Shown: in pieces, positions 43,681 to 53,657 of the stretch
Layout: every line of letters starts with the position of its first letter
Numbering within the stretch: position 1 is the stretch's first letter
NCBI GenBank assembly: GCA_039968605.1
Contig: JBDVPM010000008.1
Location: 496,001-560,000, forward strand
From: Alteripontixanthobacter sp.
Lineage (GTDB): Bacteria > Pseudomonadota > Alphaproteobacteria > Sphingomonadales > Sphingomonadaceae
Direction: 5' to 3'
Length of the DNA stretch: 64,000 nt
Made by a program: the position numbers and the translations under genes
Notes under the pieces: generated by a model
The model's database searches: none
The model's input: only the letters and a program-made list of their open reading frames with translations
Told to the model about the DNA's origin: nothing

Positions 43681-45054
43681 ATGCGCACTTTGACGAAATT
43701 TTGCCTTACCGCCCTTGCTTTCATCGCGACGCCGACAATGGCGCAGAACGCGTCCATGATCGCATTCGAAAACGTTCGCATTCGCACCATGCAAGGCGAA
43801 AGGCTTATCGAGGACGGCTACCTCGTGGTCGAAGGCACGCGCATAGCGAGTGTGGGCGAAGGCGATCTTCCGCCGGACTATTCAGGTGAGCGGATCAACG
43901 GCCAGGGCGCGGTGCTGATGCCCGGCTTGGCCGATATGCATGTGCATTATTACGAGAAAGATATCGGAGCGGTGTACCTTGCCAATGGCATCACCTTGGT
44001 CCGCAATCTCACCGGGAGCCTAAACGCAGCACGGCGGGACCAGGCGGCGTATGACGCGGCATCAATAGCCCCGCGAGTGAAGACGAGCGGCCCGATCATC
44101 GACGGCGGTGACGGGTTTCCCAATGATTTCTTCATCCGCGCCCGCAACCCGGACCAGGCGATCGGCGCCGTCCGCAGCCAGAGCCAAAGTGGATACGATG
44201 CGGTCAAGCTCTACGAACACCTTGATGCGGCAACCTTTCGCGCCGCCGCCGCCGAAGCACGAAAACAGGGCATGAAGATCTACGCTCACGTGCCGGCCAG
44301 CCTCGATATCCATGCTCTGCTCGCTATGAAGGTCGATAGTCTAGAACACCTGGACGGCTATGCCGAAGCCATGGCGAAGGAAGGTTTTGCGCCCACGCGT
44401 AAACAGGCATGGCCCGAACAATGGGCCAATGTCGATCGCGCCAAATTCGCTGAACTGGCGCGCGCCACTGCGGAAGCTGGAAGTTGGACTGTACCCACAT
44501 TCGCTATCACCTATGGCCGCATCGCATCGGCCGATCCCGATGCCTATTTCGCCCGGCCGGAAGCGCGCCTGTTGCCAAGCTGGGCACAGACCTGGCGACG
44601 AACCGCTGAGGGCTATGGCGAGGATCGTCCGTTCTTCGCGCGTTCGCTGGTGGAAAAAGCTGCTTTTGTTAGCGCTCTGCGCGAAGCCGGTGCCAATATC
44701 CTGATCGGCACCGATGGCCCAAACCCTTTTGTCACCCCCGGCTACGCGATCCATGACGAGTTTGCGGCGTTCAAGCTAGCCGGATACACCAACGCGCAAA
44801 TCCTTACCATCGCGACGGTGGAAGCGGCGCGCTTCATCGGCGACCGCGGACGAACCGGCACCGCCACCGCCGGGGCGCCAGCCGACCTTATCCTACTGAC
44901 GGGCGATCCTGTAGACGATCTCGGCGTGCTGCGCGATCCGATCGGTGCGATGGTCGCTGGGACCTGGCATTCTCGCTCCCGCATTCAAGAGGCATTAGAC
45001 AGGCGGGCGGAGCGGTTGAGCTTCGAAAGTGAGCGCGCCGGAATCGAGGGATAG
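43681..45054 (+). CDS. secreted amidohydrolase-family protein
   Basis: Protein of 457 residues with signal peptide (FCLTALAFIATPTMAQ). It is a metal-dependent amidohydrolase of the imidazolonepropionase/prolidase-like type: beta-sandwich start (NVRIRTMQGERLIEDGYLVV), metal site MPGLADMHVHYYE (HxH), the Lys of VKLYEH, His residues in IYAHVPASL and SLEHLDG, the Asp in LIGTDGPNP, and the closing AGAPADLILLTGDP. Substrate is unknown; periplasmic peptide or ring hydrolysis is typical. A decayed transposase follows at once. Confidence 0.9.
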   Translation: MRTLTKFCLTALAFIATPTMAQNASMIAFENVRIRTMQGERLIEDGYLVVEGTRIASVGEGDLPPDYSGERINGQGAVLMPGLADMHVHYYEKDIGAVYLANGITLVRNLTGSLNAARRDQAAYDAASIAPRVKTSGPIIDGGDGFPNDFFIRARNPDQAIGAVRSQSQSGYDAVKLYEHLDAATFRAAAAEARKQGMKIYAHVPASLDIHALLAMKVDSLEHLDGYAEAMAKEGFAPTRKQAWPEQWANVDRAKFAELARATAEAGSWTVPTFAITYGRIASADPDAYFARPEARLLPSWAQTWRRTAEGYGEDRPFFARSLVEKAAFVSALREAGANILIGTDGPNPFVTPGYAIHDEFAAFKLAGYTNAQILTIATVEAARFIGDRGRTGTATAGAPADLILLTGDPVDDLGVLRDPIGAMVAGTWHSRSRIQEALDRRAERLSFESERAGIEG

Positions 45055-45134
45055 CTGAACTGCGGACCATGAAATTTGCGATCCTATTTCAAGCCGATAA
45101 AGAACTACACCGCCTTGCAGCTACTTCTGTGTTC

Positions 45135-45662
45135 CGCGTCAGCGTCTATCTATCGAGCGTGCTCGATGACTGCTCGCGCTACATCATCGCATGGAAGCTG
45201 TGCAGCACGATGCGGGCTGAGGATGTGACCGAGACGCTGGATACGGCGCTGGAAGCCTCTGGTTGCGCATCTGCCAACGTCAAGCACAGACCGAGACTGC
45301 TCAGCGACAACGGTCCCAGCTACATCTTGGGCGAACTGGCCGATTACATCGAAGCCAATCGAATGAGGCATGTGCGCGGCGCGCCGTTCCATCCGCAAAC
45401 CCAGGGTAAGATCGAAAGGTGACATCAGACGCTCAAGAACCGTGTCCTGCCGGAAAACTACTTCCTGCCAGGCGATCTAGAAAACCGGATTAAAGCGTTC
45501 GTCGAGCATTACAACCACCAGCGTTGCCACGAGAGCCTCGACAACGTTACATCTGTCGATGCCTATCTCAGTAGAGCTGAGCCATCATTGAAAAGCGAGA
45601 AAGGACCAAACGACAGACCTTCCAACATCGACGCTTGCAACATCGCAAGCCAGCCGCCTGAT
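45135..45662 (+). pseudogene. IS3-type transposase (OrfB), decayed 3' fragment
   Basis: Integrase-core remnant: YLSSVLDDCSRYIIAWKLC, then RLLSDNGPSYILGELADYIE and HPQTQGKIER. In the family the next residue is Trp, but here TGG has become TGA (45421-45423), after which HQTLKNRVLPENYFLPGDLE continues in frame. A frameshift near 45590 leads to IIEKRERTKRQTFQHRRLQH and a natural stop at 45662. The 5' third and the terminal repeats are missing. Confidence 0.85.
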
Positions 45663-46189
45663 ATCACCCGACAAGACGAGGCAAGCGTTCCGCAAATCTA
45701 TGCCCCAGCTTGGGCCAAATGTTCTGACGACGGACAGATCGCGACTGTGCTTGAGTGGCGTGGCGATGACCGGCTGAGTGCAGATCAACAGCGAGTGATA
45801 TGGAACGCCACCCGGATGCCGCAAAAGGTTGCGTGGCCGGACCGCAGGAGCGCCATCATGAAATGGGCGAGCGAACACTGCCGGGCAGCCGGTTCAAGAC
45901 AACCTGTGGCGACACCGGGCGAGATGGAGAATTTGTCTGAAGATGCACACAAGAACAGGGTCTATCACTGCCAATATTGCGGGTGCCTGTGGTCTAGAAG
46001 AATCGACTTTGGAGCTCAAATATGGCATGATCCACCAATTGCATCCGGAGTAATCGCTCCGCCGTCGGATGCCGGCTTAGCTGAGTGTCCGGTTTCAGGA
46101 CTCGCCAAGCGGTTGTCGGGTGTCTGCAACGGGGTTGAACCCGGACATTCGGAACATCGAGATCTTCGGCCTCTATGATGCCTTTGGCG
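45663..46189. other. gene-poor gap after the transposase remnant
   Basis: An open forward frame runs through to 46178 but is the out-of-frame tail of the transposase, followed by low-complexity-free sequence with no family resemblance (a CQYCGC motif is the only notable point). I see no supported gene. Confidence 0.3.
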
Positions 46190-46230
46190 GACGGTCCGCA
46201 TTCGGTGTTCTTTAGCGAATGCGGACCGTC
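46190..46230 (-). terminator. 15-bp perfect inverted repeat after the adhesin gene
   Basis: GACGGTCCGCATTCG (46190-46204) and CGAATGCGGACCGTC (46216-46230) are perfect inverted copies around 11 bases, ten bases past the adhesin stop on the reverse strand. There is no T-run. It may terminate the adhesin transcript or be a small dispersed repeat of the genome. Confidence 0.5.
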
Positions 46231-46240
46231 GGATCGATTT

Positions 46241-49200
46241 TTAAAAACCAAAAGCTACGCCCACACGCCCTCCGGTCGTATCGGAGACTGTAGAGCCAGC
46301 AACGCCCCCAGAGACGTAGATTCGTTCACCGATGCGCGCGGTGACCGCGCCGGAGAAGCCCTGCTGGCCCTGATAGGTAGACGCGTTCAGGCTGATCGAC
46401 AGATTGCTATCAGGCACGACCATCGTTCCGCCGAATGCCATCGCCGCAGCAATGCCGCCACTGGTGGATTGATCGAGCTCGTCCAGCCTGAAATCGAGAT
46501 TCGCAACATTGGATTCCAGCGTGTCGACCCGTCCGGCCAGCGCGTCGAACTGGGCGTCGCTAACCGCAGCGATATAGTCTACCGCAACGCGCACATCCTG
46601 CACCTGGCTGGTACTGGCGGCCTGCTGGCGGCCGAGCACGCCATTCGCATCCACCGTGACCACATCGACCGGCCCCACCTGCGCATTGGTGCTAGCGTCG
46701 ATATCGGCCACCACCACGCTGGTTCCGGCAGCGCCCAGCATGACCTGATTCTGCGCTGTGGTTGCTGCACCTTGTCCCACTGCCGTCGAGTCTGCGAAAT
46801 TGGCGCGCGCGCCTTGGCCGATGGCCGTACCGCCTGCGCCGCTGGCGGCAGCACCCTGACCAAGCGCGGTGCCGTTCTCACCAAGCGCGGAGGAGCCCAC
46901 GCCGACAGACGTGCTGTTCCGCGCCGAAGCCGTCGATTGCACACCGAAAGCAATGCTAGAAGAGCCGCTTGCGGTCGAACCCTGACCCATTGCGGTGGAG
47001 AGCGTGCCGGACGCGGTGGCACCTTCGCCGATAGCGGCATTGCCGCCTTGCGTGGCAGAGGCGCCTGCACCGATTGCGACAGACTTGAACCCGGCTGCGC
47101 TAGCTTCCACACCCAGTGCAGTGCTGGCGAAACCAGCGGCGTTGGCCCCGCGGCCAATCACTACGGTGTCTCCATTGGCTGCTTTGACGCCTTGTCCGAT
47201 AGCGACTGCACCGTTGCCCAGCGCCTCGGCAGCCTGACCGATGGCAACCGAATTGCCGCCCAGCGCATAGCTGTCATTGCCGAGCGAGGTAGAGTTGTCG
47301 CCTCGCGCCCAGGCACTTGTGCCCAGCGCCGCGCTCTCGGCCCCGGTTGCTTGCGAAGCCGCACCCAAAGCAATGGCATTGCTCCCGGTTGAGGAAGCTG
47401 CCGCCCCGCTGGCACTGGTGGCAAGGAAATCACTTTCGAACCCACTCGAAGTCGGGACGGCAGCAATCGCCGCGCTCAACTGCGCTACGGTTACCGCGTC
47501 GCTGTCATTCACGCCATCGGCGAGGTTGACGATGCGCCGTTGGACCAGCGCATTGCCGACCGATACCGTGTCCGCCTCATCCGCACTCGAAAGAGCACCG
47601 AGGGCCACCGAGTTCTGGCCCTGCGCACTGCTGAAACGCCCTATGGCAACAGCATTCACGGCCGATGTGCTCGCTTCTTGACCGAGCGAGATCGCACCTT
47701 CGCTTGATGTGACCGCATCGGTACCCACGGCGATGGCGTTGGAAGCGGTGGCGAAGGCGCCATACAGGTCGCCATCCCCATCTGCGCCAATCGCTATCGA
47801 AGTATCCGCTTGCGCCTCGGCGAAATTGCCCAGGCCGATGCTGTTGCTGCCAACGGCGTAGGCTCCGCCCACGGCGACCGCGCGATAACCTCTGGCTACC
47901 GAATAGGAGCCCAGAGCCGAAGATTGTTCACCGATGGCGGTGGAGCCGGACCCGATTGCGGATGCCTCTTCGGCCTGGGCAAGCGCGCCCCAACCGATGG
48001 CGGTCGAGTACTTTAGCAAGGCCGAAGCGCTCGCGCCAACTGCCGTGGCATCCTCGCCGAAAGCACGCGACTGGTCCCCTATCGCAGTTGCCGACTCGCG
48101 ATTTGCATCTGCATAAAAACCGAGCGCAGAGGACTTTACACCGGATGCGGAGGCTGCCGACCCGACCGCAGTTGCCAACAAGCTAGATGCGGTGCTTTCC
48201 CCGCCCAAGGCGACGCTAGACTCGGCAGCTGCCCGAGCATCAACGCCTATAGCGATGGAATCCTGCCCCGTGGCAGTCGCGCCAAGATCATTACCCCTGT
48301 CGCCCGCATCGGAACCATCGGCACCTATTGCGATAGATCGTACGCCGGATGCGGATGCACTTGCACCTGCGGCGAGAGCTTCACTGCCCGAAGCATCGGC
48401 AGCGTTGCCGGTCGAATTGACCTCGAAGTAAGCCAGTTCCGCACTGATTGCGTCGACTGAAGCCACTGCGGTATTGAGCTGGCCAACCGTGGCCGCATCG
48501 CTATCCGCCACGCCGTCGGCCACATTGACCAGACGGCGGGTAATGGCGGCGGTGTCGTCGCTTGTGTCGCCTGGCGTGCCGCCATCATCGAATGCGCGGC
48601 CAAAAGAAACGGTCTCAGCTTCAATTGCTTGTGAACCATAGCCGAGAGCAACCGAATTATCGGCGCTTGCAGTGCTGGCAGTTCCCAATGCAACGGCGTG
48701 CTTGCCGCTGGCCGAGGATGCGTCTTCCAACTGGGTGAAAGTGTCGTTGCCGTCAGCATCGGTGGTGGTTTCGAACACTGCCGAGCCGATGGCGATTGCG
48801 CCGGCCCCGGCTGCGGAGGCGTTGGTGCCTCCAGCGAAAGCGTCAGCTCCTTCTGCCAAGGCAGACACGCCTAATGCGGTTCCGCCATGGCCACTGGCTG
48901 TAGCACCGTTGCCGAGCGCGGTGCCGCCATTACCGGAAGCAACAGCTTGCGCACCCACAGCGGTGGCCCATTCGTTGGAAGAAGCGGCCTCTGCGCCAAG
49001 CGAGGTCGCATAGATCGCCCTCGATTCCGCGAATTTGCCGAGCGCGACGCCGCTATCGGTCGTTGCCAAGGCATTCGAGCCGAGCGCTATCGAGCTCCTG
49101 CCTATTGCCGAAGAATCGTTGCCAAGGGCTGTAGAACTGTCGCCATTGGCCGAGGCACCGTCTCCTATCGCTACGGCTGACCGACCTGTCCAGATTCCGT

Positions 49201-51331
49201 CGAAGCGGAGATACGCTGAATCTGTACTCTCATTGAGTACAACAGAAGCACCATTCCCGATTGCAATGCCGTGCGTGATGCTGGCATTGGCATCGGTGCC
49301 GATAGCGACCGAATTCTCACCGGATGCGAGGGCACCGGTTGCAACTTCACCAAAACCTTCCGCATCATCGCCGTCGGCGCCGATTGCGATGCTGTGCGAG
49401 CCGCTGGCCGTGGCATATTGCGACGCAGCAAAGCTTACCGCGCCCGAAGCATCTGCTCCGGGGCCGACGGCAGCCGCGTCGCTACCAGTCGCCGTCGCGC
49501 TCGGTGAGGTAGAGTTCACCGCAAAATATTCGAGTTCGGCAGCGTTCGAGGCAGCTGAGGACGATACGCCGCCGATCGCGCTGTTAAGCTGGCCGACAGT
49601 GGCGGCATCGCTGACTTCTACACCATCCGAAATGTTGGTCAGACGGCGCGTGTAAGCTGCGGTATCATCGCTTGTGTCGTCGAAGGTCCCGCCATCATCG
49701 AAAGCACGACCGAAAGATACGGTATCGCTGGCTGTGGTTTCGGCATTGCTACCGATCGCAACGGCGCCCGTATGAGCAGCTTTTGCCTCGGTACCGAAGG
49801 CGGCAGAAAGGATGCCGCTGGCTTCGGCGCGATCGCCTACTGCAACGCTCAATGGGCCGGTTGCCATCGCAACCGAAGTATCTTCGTTGGTATTGACCGC
49901 GAAAAATTCCAGTTCCGCAGCACTGGAACTGGCCGTGGACGCTACTGCTTCCAATTGAGCGTAATTGACCGCATCGGTGCCAGCCGTGCCAGCCGCGACA
50001 TTGACGATCCGGCGTTCGCTTCCAATGGCTCCGACGGAAACTGTGTTGGCTTGGTCGGCGACGGAAAACGCACCCAGGGCAACACTGCCGGCTGCGGTGG
50101 CAGATGTCTCTTGACCGATTGCGATAGCGCCGTCGGCTGTCACCCTGGCATCAGCGCCGAAAGCAGCAGAGCCTTCACCCGACACAAAGGAGTCCGCACC
50201 GAAAGCAATGGCCGTTGCACCCGTCGCTTGTGCGGCGTCGCCGATAGCAACCGCAGCGTTTTCAGTAGCCTCTGACTGGGTACCGATCGCGATTGCTGAG
50301 CCAAAGAGCGATGCGGCGTTGGCAGATTGCCCGATCGCTATCCCCCCAGAACTGGCAACCGTGTTACCCCCGATTGCGATTGCGAAATTACCGGTCGAAC
50401 GCGCGTTATCTCCGATAGCTATAGCAAAGTCATCGACGTCGAAATATGTGAGCACAGCAGCATTCGCATCGGCCACTGCCGAAACAGCGGTCAGTTGGCC
50501 GACAGTGGCCGCATCGCTGGCATCTACGCCGTCCGTGACATTTACGATCCGGCGAGTGAAACCTGCAGTGTCGTCGCTGGTATCGTCCGGCGTTCCATTG
50601 TCGTCGACGGCCTGCCCCAACGATACTGTCAGCGCCTCATCGGCTGCCGAACCTGCGCCTAATGCAACACTGTTCGCCCCGCTAGCCCGCGACGCACTTC
50701 CGAGCGCCACCGAGTTCGAAGCTTGCGAATAGGCCGAGAAGCCGACCGCCACGGAATTGGTTCCGCCGCTCCAGGTTTCGCGGCCGACGGCGACGCCATT
50801 CAAGCTTTCGGCGTAGGCGTTGAAACCCACGGCCGTGGCGCCTTCGACTTCGGTGAATGATCCAGCACCGAGCACCGTGGATCTATCGCCAAGTGCCTCA
50901 GCCACGCTGCCGACAGCGGTCGAAAACACGCCTTGGGCCAGGGTGTTATCACCGTAGGCCGACGATCTATTACCCGTTGCTTCGGCGTCATGGCCGGTTG
51001 CAGTGCTATGGTCGCCGCTGGCAATACTGCCGGTACCGACTGCGACCCCCGAAAAGCCCGAAGCTAAAGCCCGATAGCCGATTGCGGTGGCACTATCGCC
51101 GTTCGCCAGTGCATCAGTACCGCAGGCAAGGCGCAGGTTTTCTTCATTTCCGGTGTCAGCCGCATTGGCCGAACTCGCCCCGCCATCCGTATCGCTGGCG
51201 GATGCCACGCCATCCTGATCGGTATCAACCAGGCATTCCGCGGCGTGGGCCGGTGCAGGCTGCACCGCGAATGCTGCAATAGCAATTAAGGAAGCGCCCG
51301 AAAGCGAAGCGAAAAGAGCTGATTTGCGCAT
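46241..51331 (-). CDS. trimeric autotransporter adhesin (YadA-like)
   Basis: Surface adhesin of 1696 residues. A signal peptide (LIAIAAFAVQPAPAHA, about 30 residues) precedes a short Asp-rich stretch (VDTDQDGVASASDTDGG). Then come dozens of 14-residue YadA head repeats of the form AIGxxAxASGxxSxALG. At least five neck motifs break the head (for example RRIVNVTDGVDASDAATVGQ and RRIVNLADGVNDSDAVTVAQ). The last 75 residues are the YadA anchor (DQSTSGGIAAAMAF to VGVAFGF with terminal Phe). It trimerises to form a 12-strand barrel and a long stalk, for attachment to surfaces or cells. It is divergent from the regulator gene at 51529. Confidence 0.95.
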   Translation of the reverse strand: MRKSALFASLSGASLIAIAAFAVQPAPAHAAECLVDTDQDGVASASDTDGGASSANAADTGNEENLRLACGTDALANGDSATAIGYRALASGFSGVAVGTGSIASGDHSTATGHDAEATGNRSSAYGDNTLAQGVFSTAVGSVAEALGDRSTVLGAGSFTEVEGATAVGFNAYAESLNGVAVGRETWSGGTNSVAVGFSAYSQASNSVALGSASRASGANSVALGAGSAADEALTVSLGQAVDDNGTPDDTSDDTAGFTRRIVNVTDGVDASDAATVGQLTAVSAVADANAAVLTYFDVDDFAIAIGDNARSTGNFAIAIGGNTVASSGGIAIGQSANAASLFGSAIAIGTQSEATENAAVAIGDAAQATGATAIAFGADSFVSGEGSAAFGADARVTADGAIAIGQETSATAAGSVALGAFSVADQANTVSVGAIGSERRIVNVAAGTAGTDAVNYAQLEAVASTASSSAAELEFFAVNTNEDTSVAMATGPLSVAVGDRAEASGILSAAFGTEAKAAHTGAVAIGSNAETTASDTVSFGRAFDDGGTFDDTSDDTAAYTRRLTNISDGVEVSDAATVGQLNSAIGGVSSSAASNAAELEYFAVNSTSPSATATGSDAAAVGPGADASGAVSFAASQYATASGSHSIAIGADGDDAEGFGEVATGALASGENSVAIGTDANASITHGIAIGNGASVVLNESTDSAYLRFDGIWTGRSAVAIGDGASANGDSSTALGNDSSAIGRSSIALGSNALATTDSGVALGKFAESRAIYATSLGAEAASSNEWATAVGAQAVASGNGGTALGNGATASGHGGTALGVSALAEGADAFAGGTNASAAGAGAIAIGSAVFETTTDADGNDTFTQLEDASSASGKHAVALGTASTASADNSVALGYGSQAIEAETVSFGRAFDDGGTPGDTSDDTAAITRRLVNVADGVADSDAATVGQLNTAVASVDAISAELAYFEVNSTGNAADASGSEALAAGASASASGVRSIAIGADGSDAGDRGNDLGATATGQDSIAIGVDARAAAESSVALGGESTASSLLATAVGSAASASGVKSSALGFYADANRESATAIGDQSRAFGEDATAVGASASALLKYSTAIGWGALAQAEEASAIGSGSTAIGEQSSALGSYSVARGYRAVAVGGAYAVGSNSIGLGNFAEAQADTSIAIGADGDGDLYGAFATASNAIAVGTDAVTSSEGAISLGQEASTSAVNAVAIGRFSSAQGQNSVALGALSSADEADTVSVGNALVQRRIVNLADGVNDSDAVTVAQLSAAIAAVPTSSGFESDFLATSASGAAASSTGSNAIALGAASQATGAESAALGTSAWARGDNSTSLGNDSYALGGNSVAIGQAAEALGNGAVAIGQGVKAANGDTVVIGRGANAAGFASTALGVEASAAGFKSVAIGAGASATQGGNAAIGEGATASGTLSTAMGQGSTASGSSSIAFGVQSTASARNSTSVGVGSSALGENGTALGQGAAASGAGGTAIGQGARANFADSTAVGQGAATTAQNQVMLGAAGTSVVVADIDASTNAQVGPVDVVTVDANGVLGRQQAASTSQVQDVRVAVDYIAAVSDAQFDALAGRVDTLESNVANLDFRLDELDQSTSGGIAAAMAFGGTMVVPDSNLSISLNASTYQGQQGFSGAVTARIGERIYVSGGVAGSTVSDTTGGRVGVAFGF

Positions 51332-51528
51332 GTTAGTTGGTTCCCGTCCTGTTTATGTTTGACAGCCAATTCCCCGTGATGACTGCCGCGTTTTGCAGGC
51401 GGATCGATACTTGGCCGATGGTTAATTCGGACTCCGCCAAATCTGGAAATATCGTGGAATTTCGGGTGCAGCCTTTGGAATACTGGCGGCTATTTCCATC
51501 TGGCGGTAAGGCTGATGCTGGAGAAAAA

Positions 51529-53097
51529 ATGATCCTGCGTTTTGCCGAATATGCCGTCGATACCGACCGGTTCGAGCTGTCTCGCAATGGCGAGCCAGTA
51601 ACCATCCGCGCGCGCGCCATGAAGATACTGCTCTATCTGCTGCAGGCCGATGGTAGGCTAGTGCGCAAATCGGAACTTTTGGCACACGTTTGGAATGGTC
51701 GGATTGTGTCCGACAGCGCACTGACTAGCCAGATCAAGTTCCTCCGCAAGACACTGGACGACACCACTCGGCCACACCGGATCTTGGCCACCATCCATGG
51801 CGAAGGCTTCCGTATCCTGACCTCGATTGAAAACGATGGTGGTCAAACGGCGAGTCTTGCTGAGCAGCGGCCCGAAGATGAGTCCGCGGCTGTCGACCTT
51901 GTGGGCACGCGGCCACGTCTCGCGATCCTGCCATTTCGCCATGTTGGGTTGATGGGCGAACACGCCCAGCTTGCCGAAGCATTGCCGGACGAGATCATAA
52001 CAGCCGTTTCTCGCTTGCGCTGGATTGACGTAATCGCACGCGGATCGAGCTTCCAGTTCGCCGCCGCCACCGCCGATTTGAGCACCGTGCGAGAGAAGCT
52101 GGATGTGCAATACAGCCTGTCCGGGTCAATCGAACTGTCTGGCGAGAAGATGCTCGTGACGGTCGAGTTGAGCGACACGCGCACGGACACAATCGTCTGG
52201 TCCGAACGCTACAATACCAAAATCGGCGGCATTCACGAACTGCGTGAGGAGATTGTCGGTAATGTTGTTCAGTCGGTCGATTTCCATATGCCGCTGCATG
52301 AACGCAAACGCGCGCAATTGATTGTGCCCGAGCGGCTGACCGCGTGGCAATCCTTCCATATGGGCATATCCAACGTATTCACCTTCGGCCAACCCGATTA
52401 TGCAGCGGCAGAGCGGCAGTTCGAACGGGCTATAGCGATCGATCCGCTTTTCGCACGCGCACATGCGGGGCTTAGCCATGTCATCTGGTGGCAGATGGTT
52501 CAGCAGGACGCTGAGGTCGGTGCAAACGCTCGCGCCAAGATGGCGGAGGCTGCAGATAACGCCATCGCCTGCGACCCGCTAGACCCCTTCGCCAATCTTG
52601 TACGCGGTAGGGCCGCATGGCTAGAGCGCAGCGGTGTTGAAGCCGAGCACTGGATCAAGCGGGCCGTCGAGTTCTGTCCCAGCTACTCCATGGCTCACGC
52701 GGCACTCGCCAACCTCAGAGTATTGAGTGACAAGGCCGAGTCCGCGATGCCACATGTCGACAAGGCAATCTCTCTCAGCCCGATCGATCCCTGGCTGCAC
52801 AACGTTTTCGCAATCCGCGCCATCTCTCATATCGGACGCGGCGAATTCGATATTGCTGCAGATTGGGCGACGAAAGCCAGCGCGATGCCGCATCATAGCC
52901 TGATCGTGTTGCAATGCGCGGTGCTCGCGCTTGATCTGGCAGGCCGTGACGAGGAGGCAGCAAAAATCGCCGACCGTATCCGCAAAGCTCATCCGGGTGC
53001 CGACCACTTAGGTATGACGCGCTCCCTCCCTCTCTTTTCCAATAATCTAGAGAGAAGAAGCTACGAAGCCTTCCGAAAACATGGCTTGGCGAATTAA
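51529..53097 (+). CDS. CadC/OmpR-type winged-helix regulator with TolB-like and TPR domains
   Basis: Regulator of 522 residues. Residues 1-100 form an OmpR/CadC winged helix (LRFAEYAVDTDRFELSRNGE, ILLYLLQADGRLVRKSELLA, SALTSQIKFLRKTLDD). Residues 130-260 resemble the adenylate-cyclase-associated TolB-like domain (RLAILPFRHVGLMG, LDVQYSLSGSIELSGEKMLV). The remainder is TPR-like (IDPLFARAHAGLSHVIWWQM). There is no receiver and no membrane segment. ATG 51529 has GGAG six bases upstream and is preferred over the frame opening at 51337. Its divergent placement against the adhesin gene suggests that it controls adhesin expression. Confidence 0.88.
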   Translation: MILRFAEYAVDTDRFELSRNGEPVTIRARAMKILLYLLQADGRLVRKSELLAHVWNGRIVSDSALTSQIKFLRKTLDDTTRPHRILATIHGEGFRILTSIENDGGQTASLAEQRPEDESAAVDLVGTRPRLAILPFRHVGLMGEHAQLAEALPDEIITAVSRLRWIDVIARGSSFQFAAATADLSTVREKLDVQYSLSGSIELSGEKMLVTVELSDTRTDTIVWSERYNTKIGGIHELREEIVGNVVQSVDFHMPLHERKRAQLIVPERLTAWQSFHMGISNVFTFGQPDYAAAERQFERAIAIDPLFARAHAGLSHVIWWQMVQQDAEVGANARAKMAEAADNAIACDPLDPFANLVRGRAAWLERSGVEAEHWIKRAVEFCPSYSMAHAALANLRVLSDKAESAMPHVDKAISLSPIDPWLHNVFAIRAISHIGRGEFDIAADWATKASAMPHHSLIVLQCAVLALDLAGRDEEAAKIADRIRKAHPGADHLGMTRSLPLFSNNLERRSYEAFRKHGLAN

Positions 53098-53350
53098 ACC
53101 ATCCTCAGTTGCGCGCGGCTCAGACAAACTGCCCCGCCTGCAGAGAGATTGAGCTGGCGGTATTTATGGCCGAATTGCCGCACTTCTCGCTCATCCGTTA
53201 GGCCAGTCTGGAATGCCGGGATGAAGCCGCGAAAAGAGTCGGCATAGGGCGAGCGCGTTTGAGTTCGCAGCGGGCGAATTGCCATATCGCTTCGATCGGC
53301 ATTCCGAGTACAATTTTGTCGCCCTTGCAGGGACCCAGACAAACCGATAT

Positions 53351-53367
53351 ATACCCCTACAGGGTAT
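53351..53367. promoter_or_regulatory. CsoR-type operator palindrome
   Basis: ATACCC-CTACA-GGGTAT is a perfect 6-bp inverted repeat with a 5-base spacer, 17 bases before the csoR-like start. TACCC...GGGTA palindromes are typical operators of CsoR/RcnR-family repressors, so autorepression relieved by metal or thiol chemistry is likely. In the rest of the 287-base gap (53098-53384) I see no gene. Confidence 0.65.
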
Positions 53368-53384
53368 TGATCGTGGTTGAACCG

Positions 53385-53657
53385 ATGAGCGACCGAAAGA
53401 CAGCCAAGCTACATCGACTGAACCGTATTTCGGGGCAGGTTCGCGGGATTGCGCGGATGGTGGAAGAGGATCGGTATTGCATCGATATCCTGACCCAGAT
53501 CCAGGCAATCAAGTCCGCTTTGGCCAGGGCCGAGGATGAGATCCTGAAGGATCATGCGGCCAGCTGCGTTGCTGCGGCCATCGAAAGCGGTGATGCGGAC
53601 GAGCAGACAGCCAAGTTCGGTGAGCTGATCGAACTTATTGGCAAAGTGAAGAGATGA
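53385..53657 (+). CDS. metal-sensing transcriptional repressor (CsoR/FrmR/RcnR family)
   Basis: All-helical repressor of 90 residues: LHRLNRISGQVRGIARMVEE, then YCIDILTQIQAIKSALARAE and LKDHAASCVAAA. Cys (of YCID), His (of KDH) and the later Cys (of ASC) occupy the C-H-C metal positions of the Cu(I) sensor CsoR, so copper or persulfide sensing is more likely than nickel or formaldehyde. ATG 53385 lies 17 bases after the operator; the frame opens at 53259. The stop overlaps the next ATG (ATGA), forming an operon with the glutaredoxin fusion. Confidence 0.92.
   Translation: MSDRKTAKLHRLNRISGQVRGIARMVEEDRYCIDILTQIQAIKSALARAEDEILKDHAASCVAAAIESGDADEQTAKFGELIELIGKVKR

Noticed and set aside
45588-46178. 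196-codon forward ORF after the IS3-type remnant
   Set aside because: Its first part is the transposase tail in the wrong frame, and the rest has no recognisable family or start signal.
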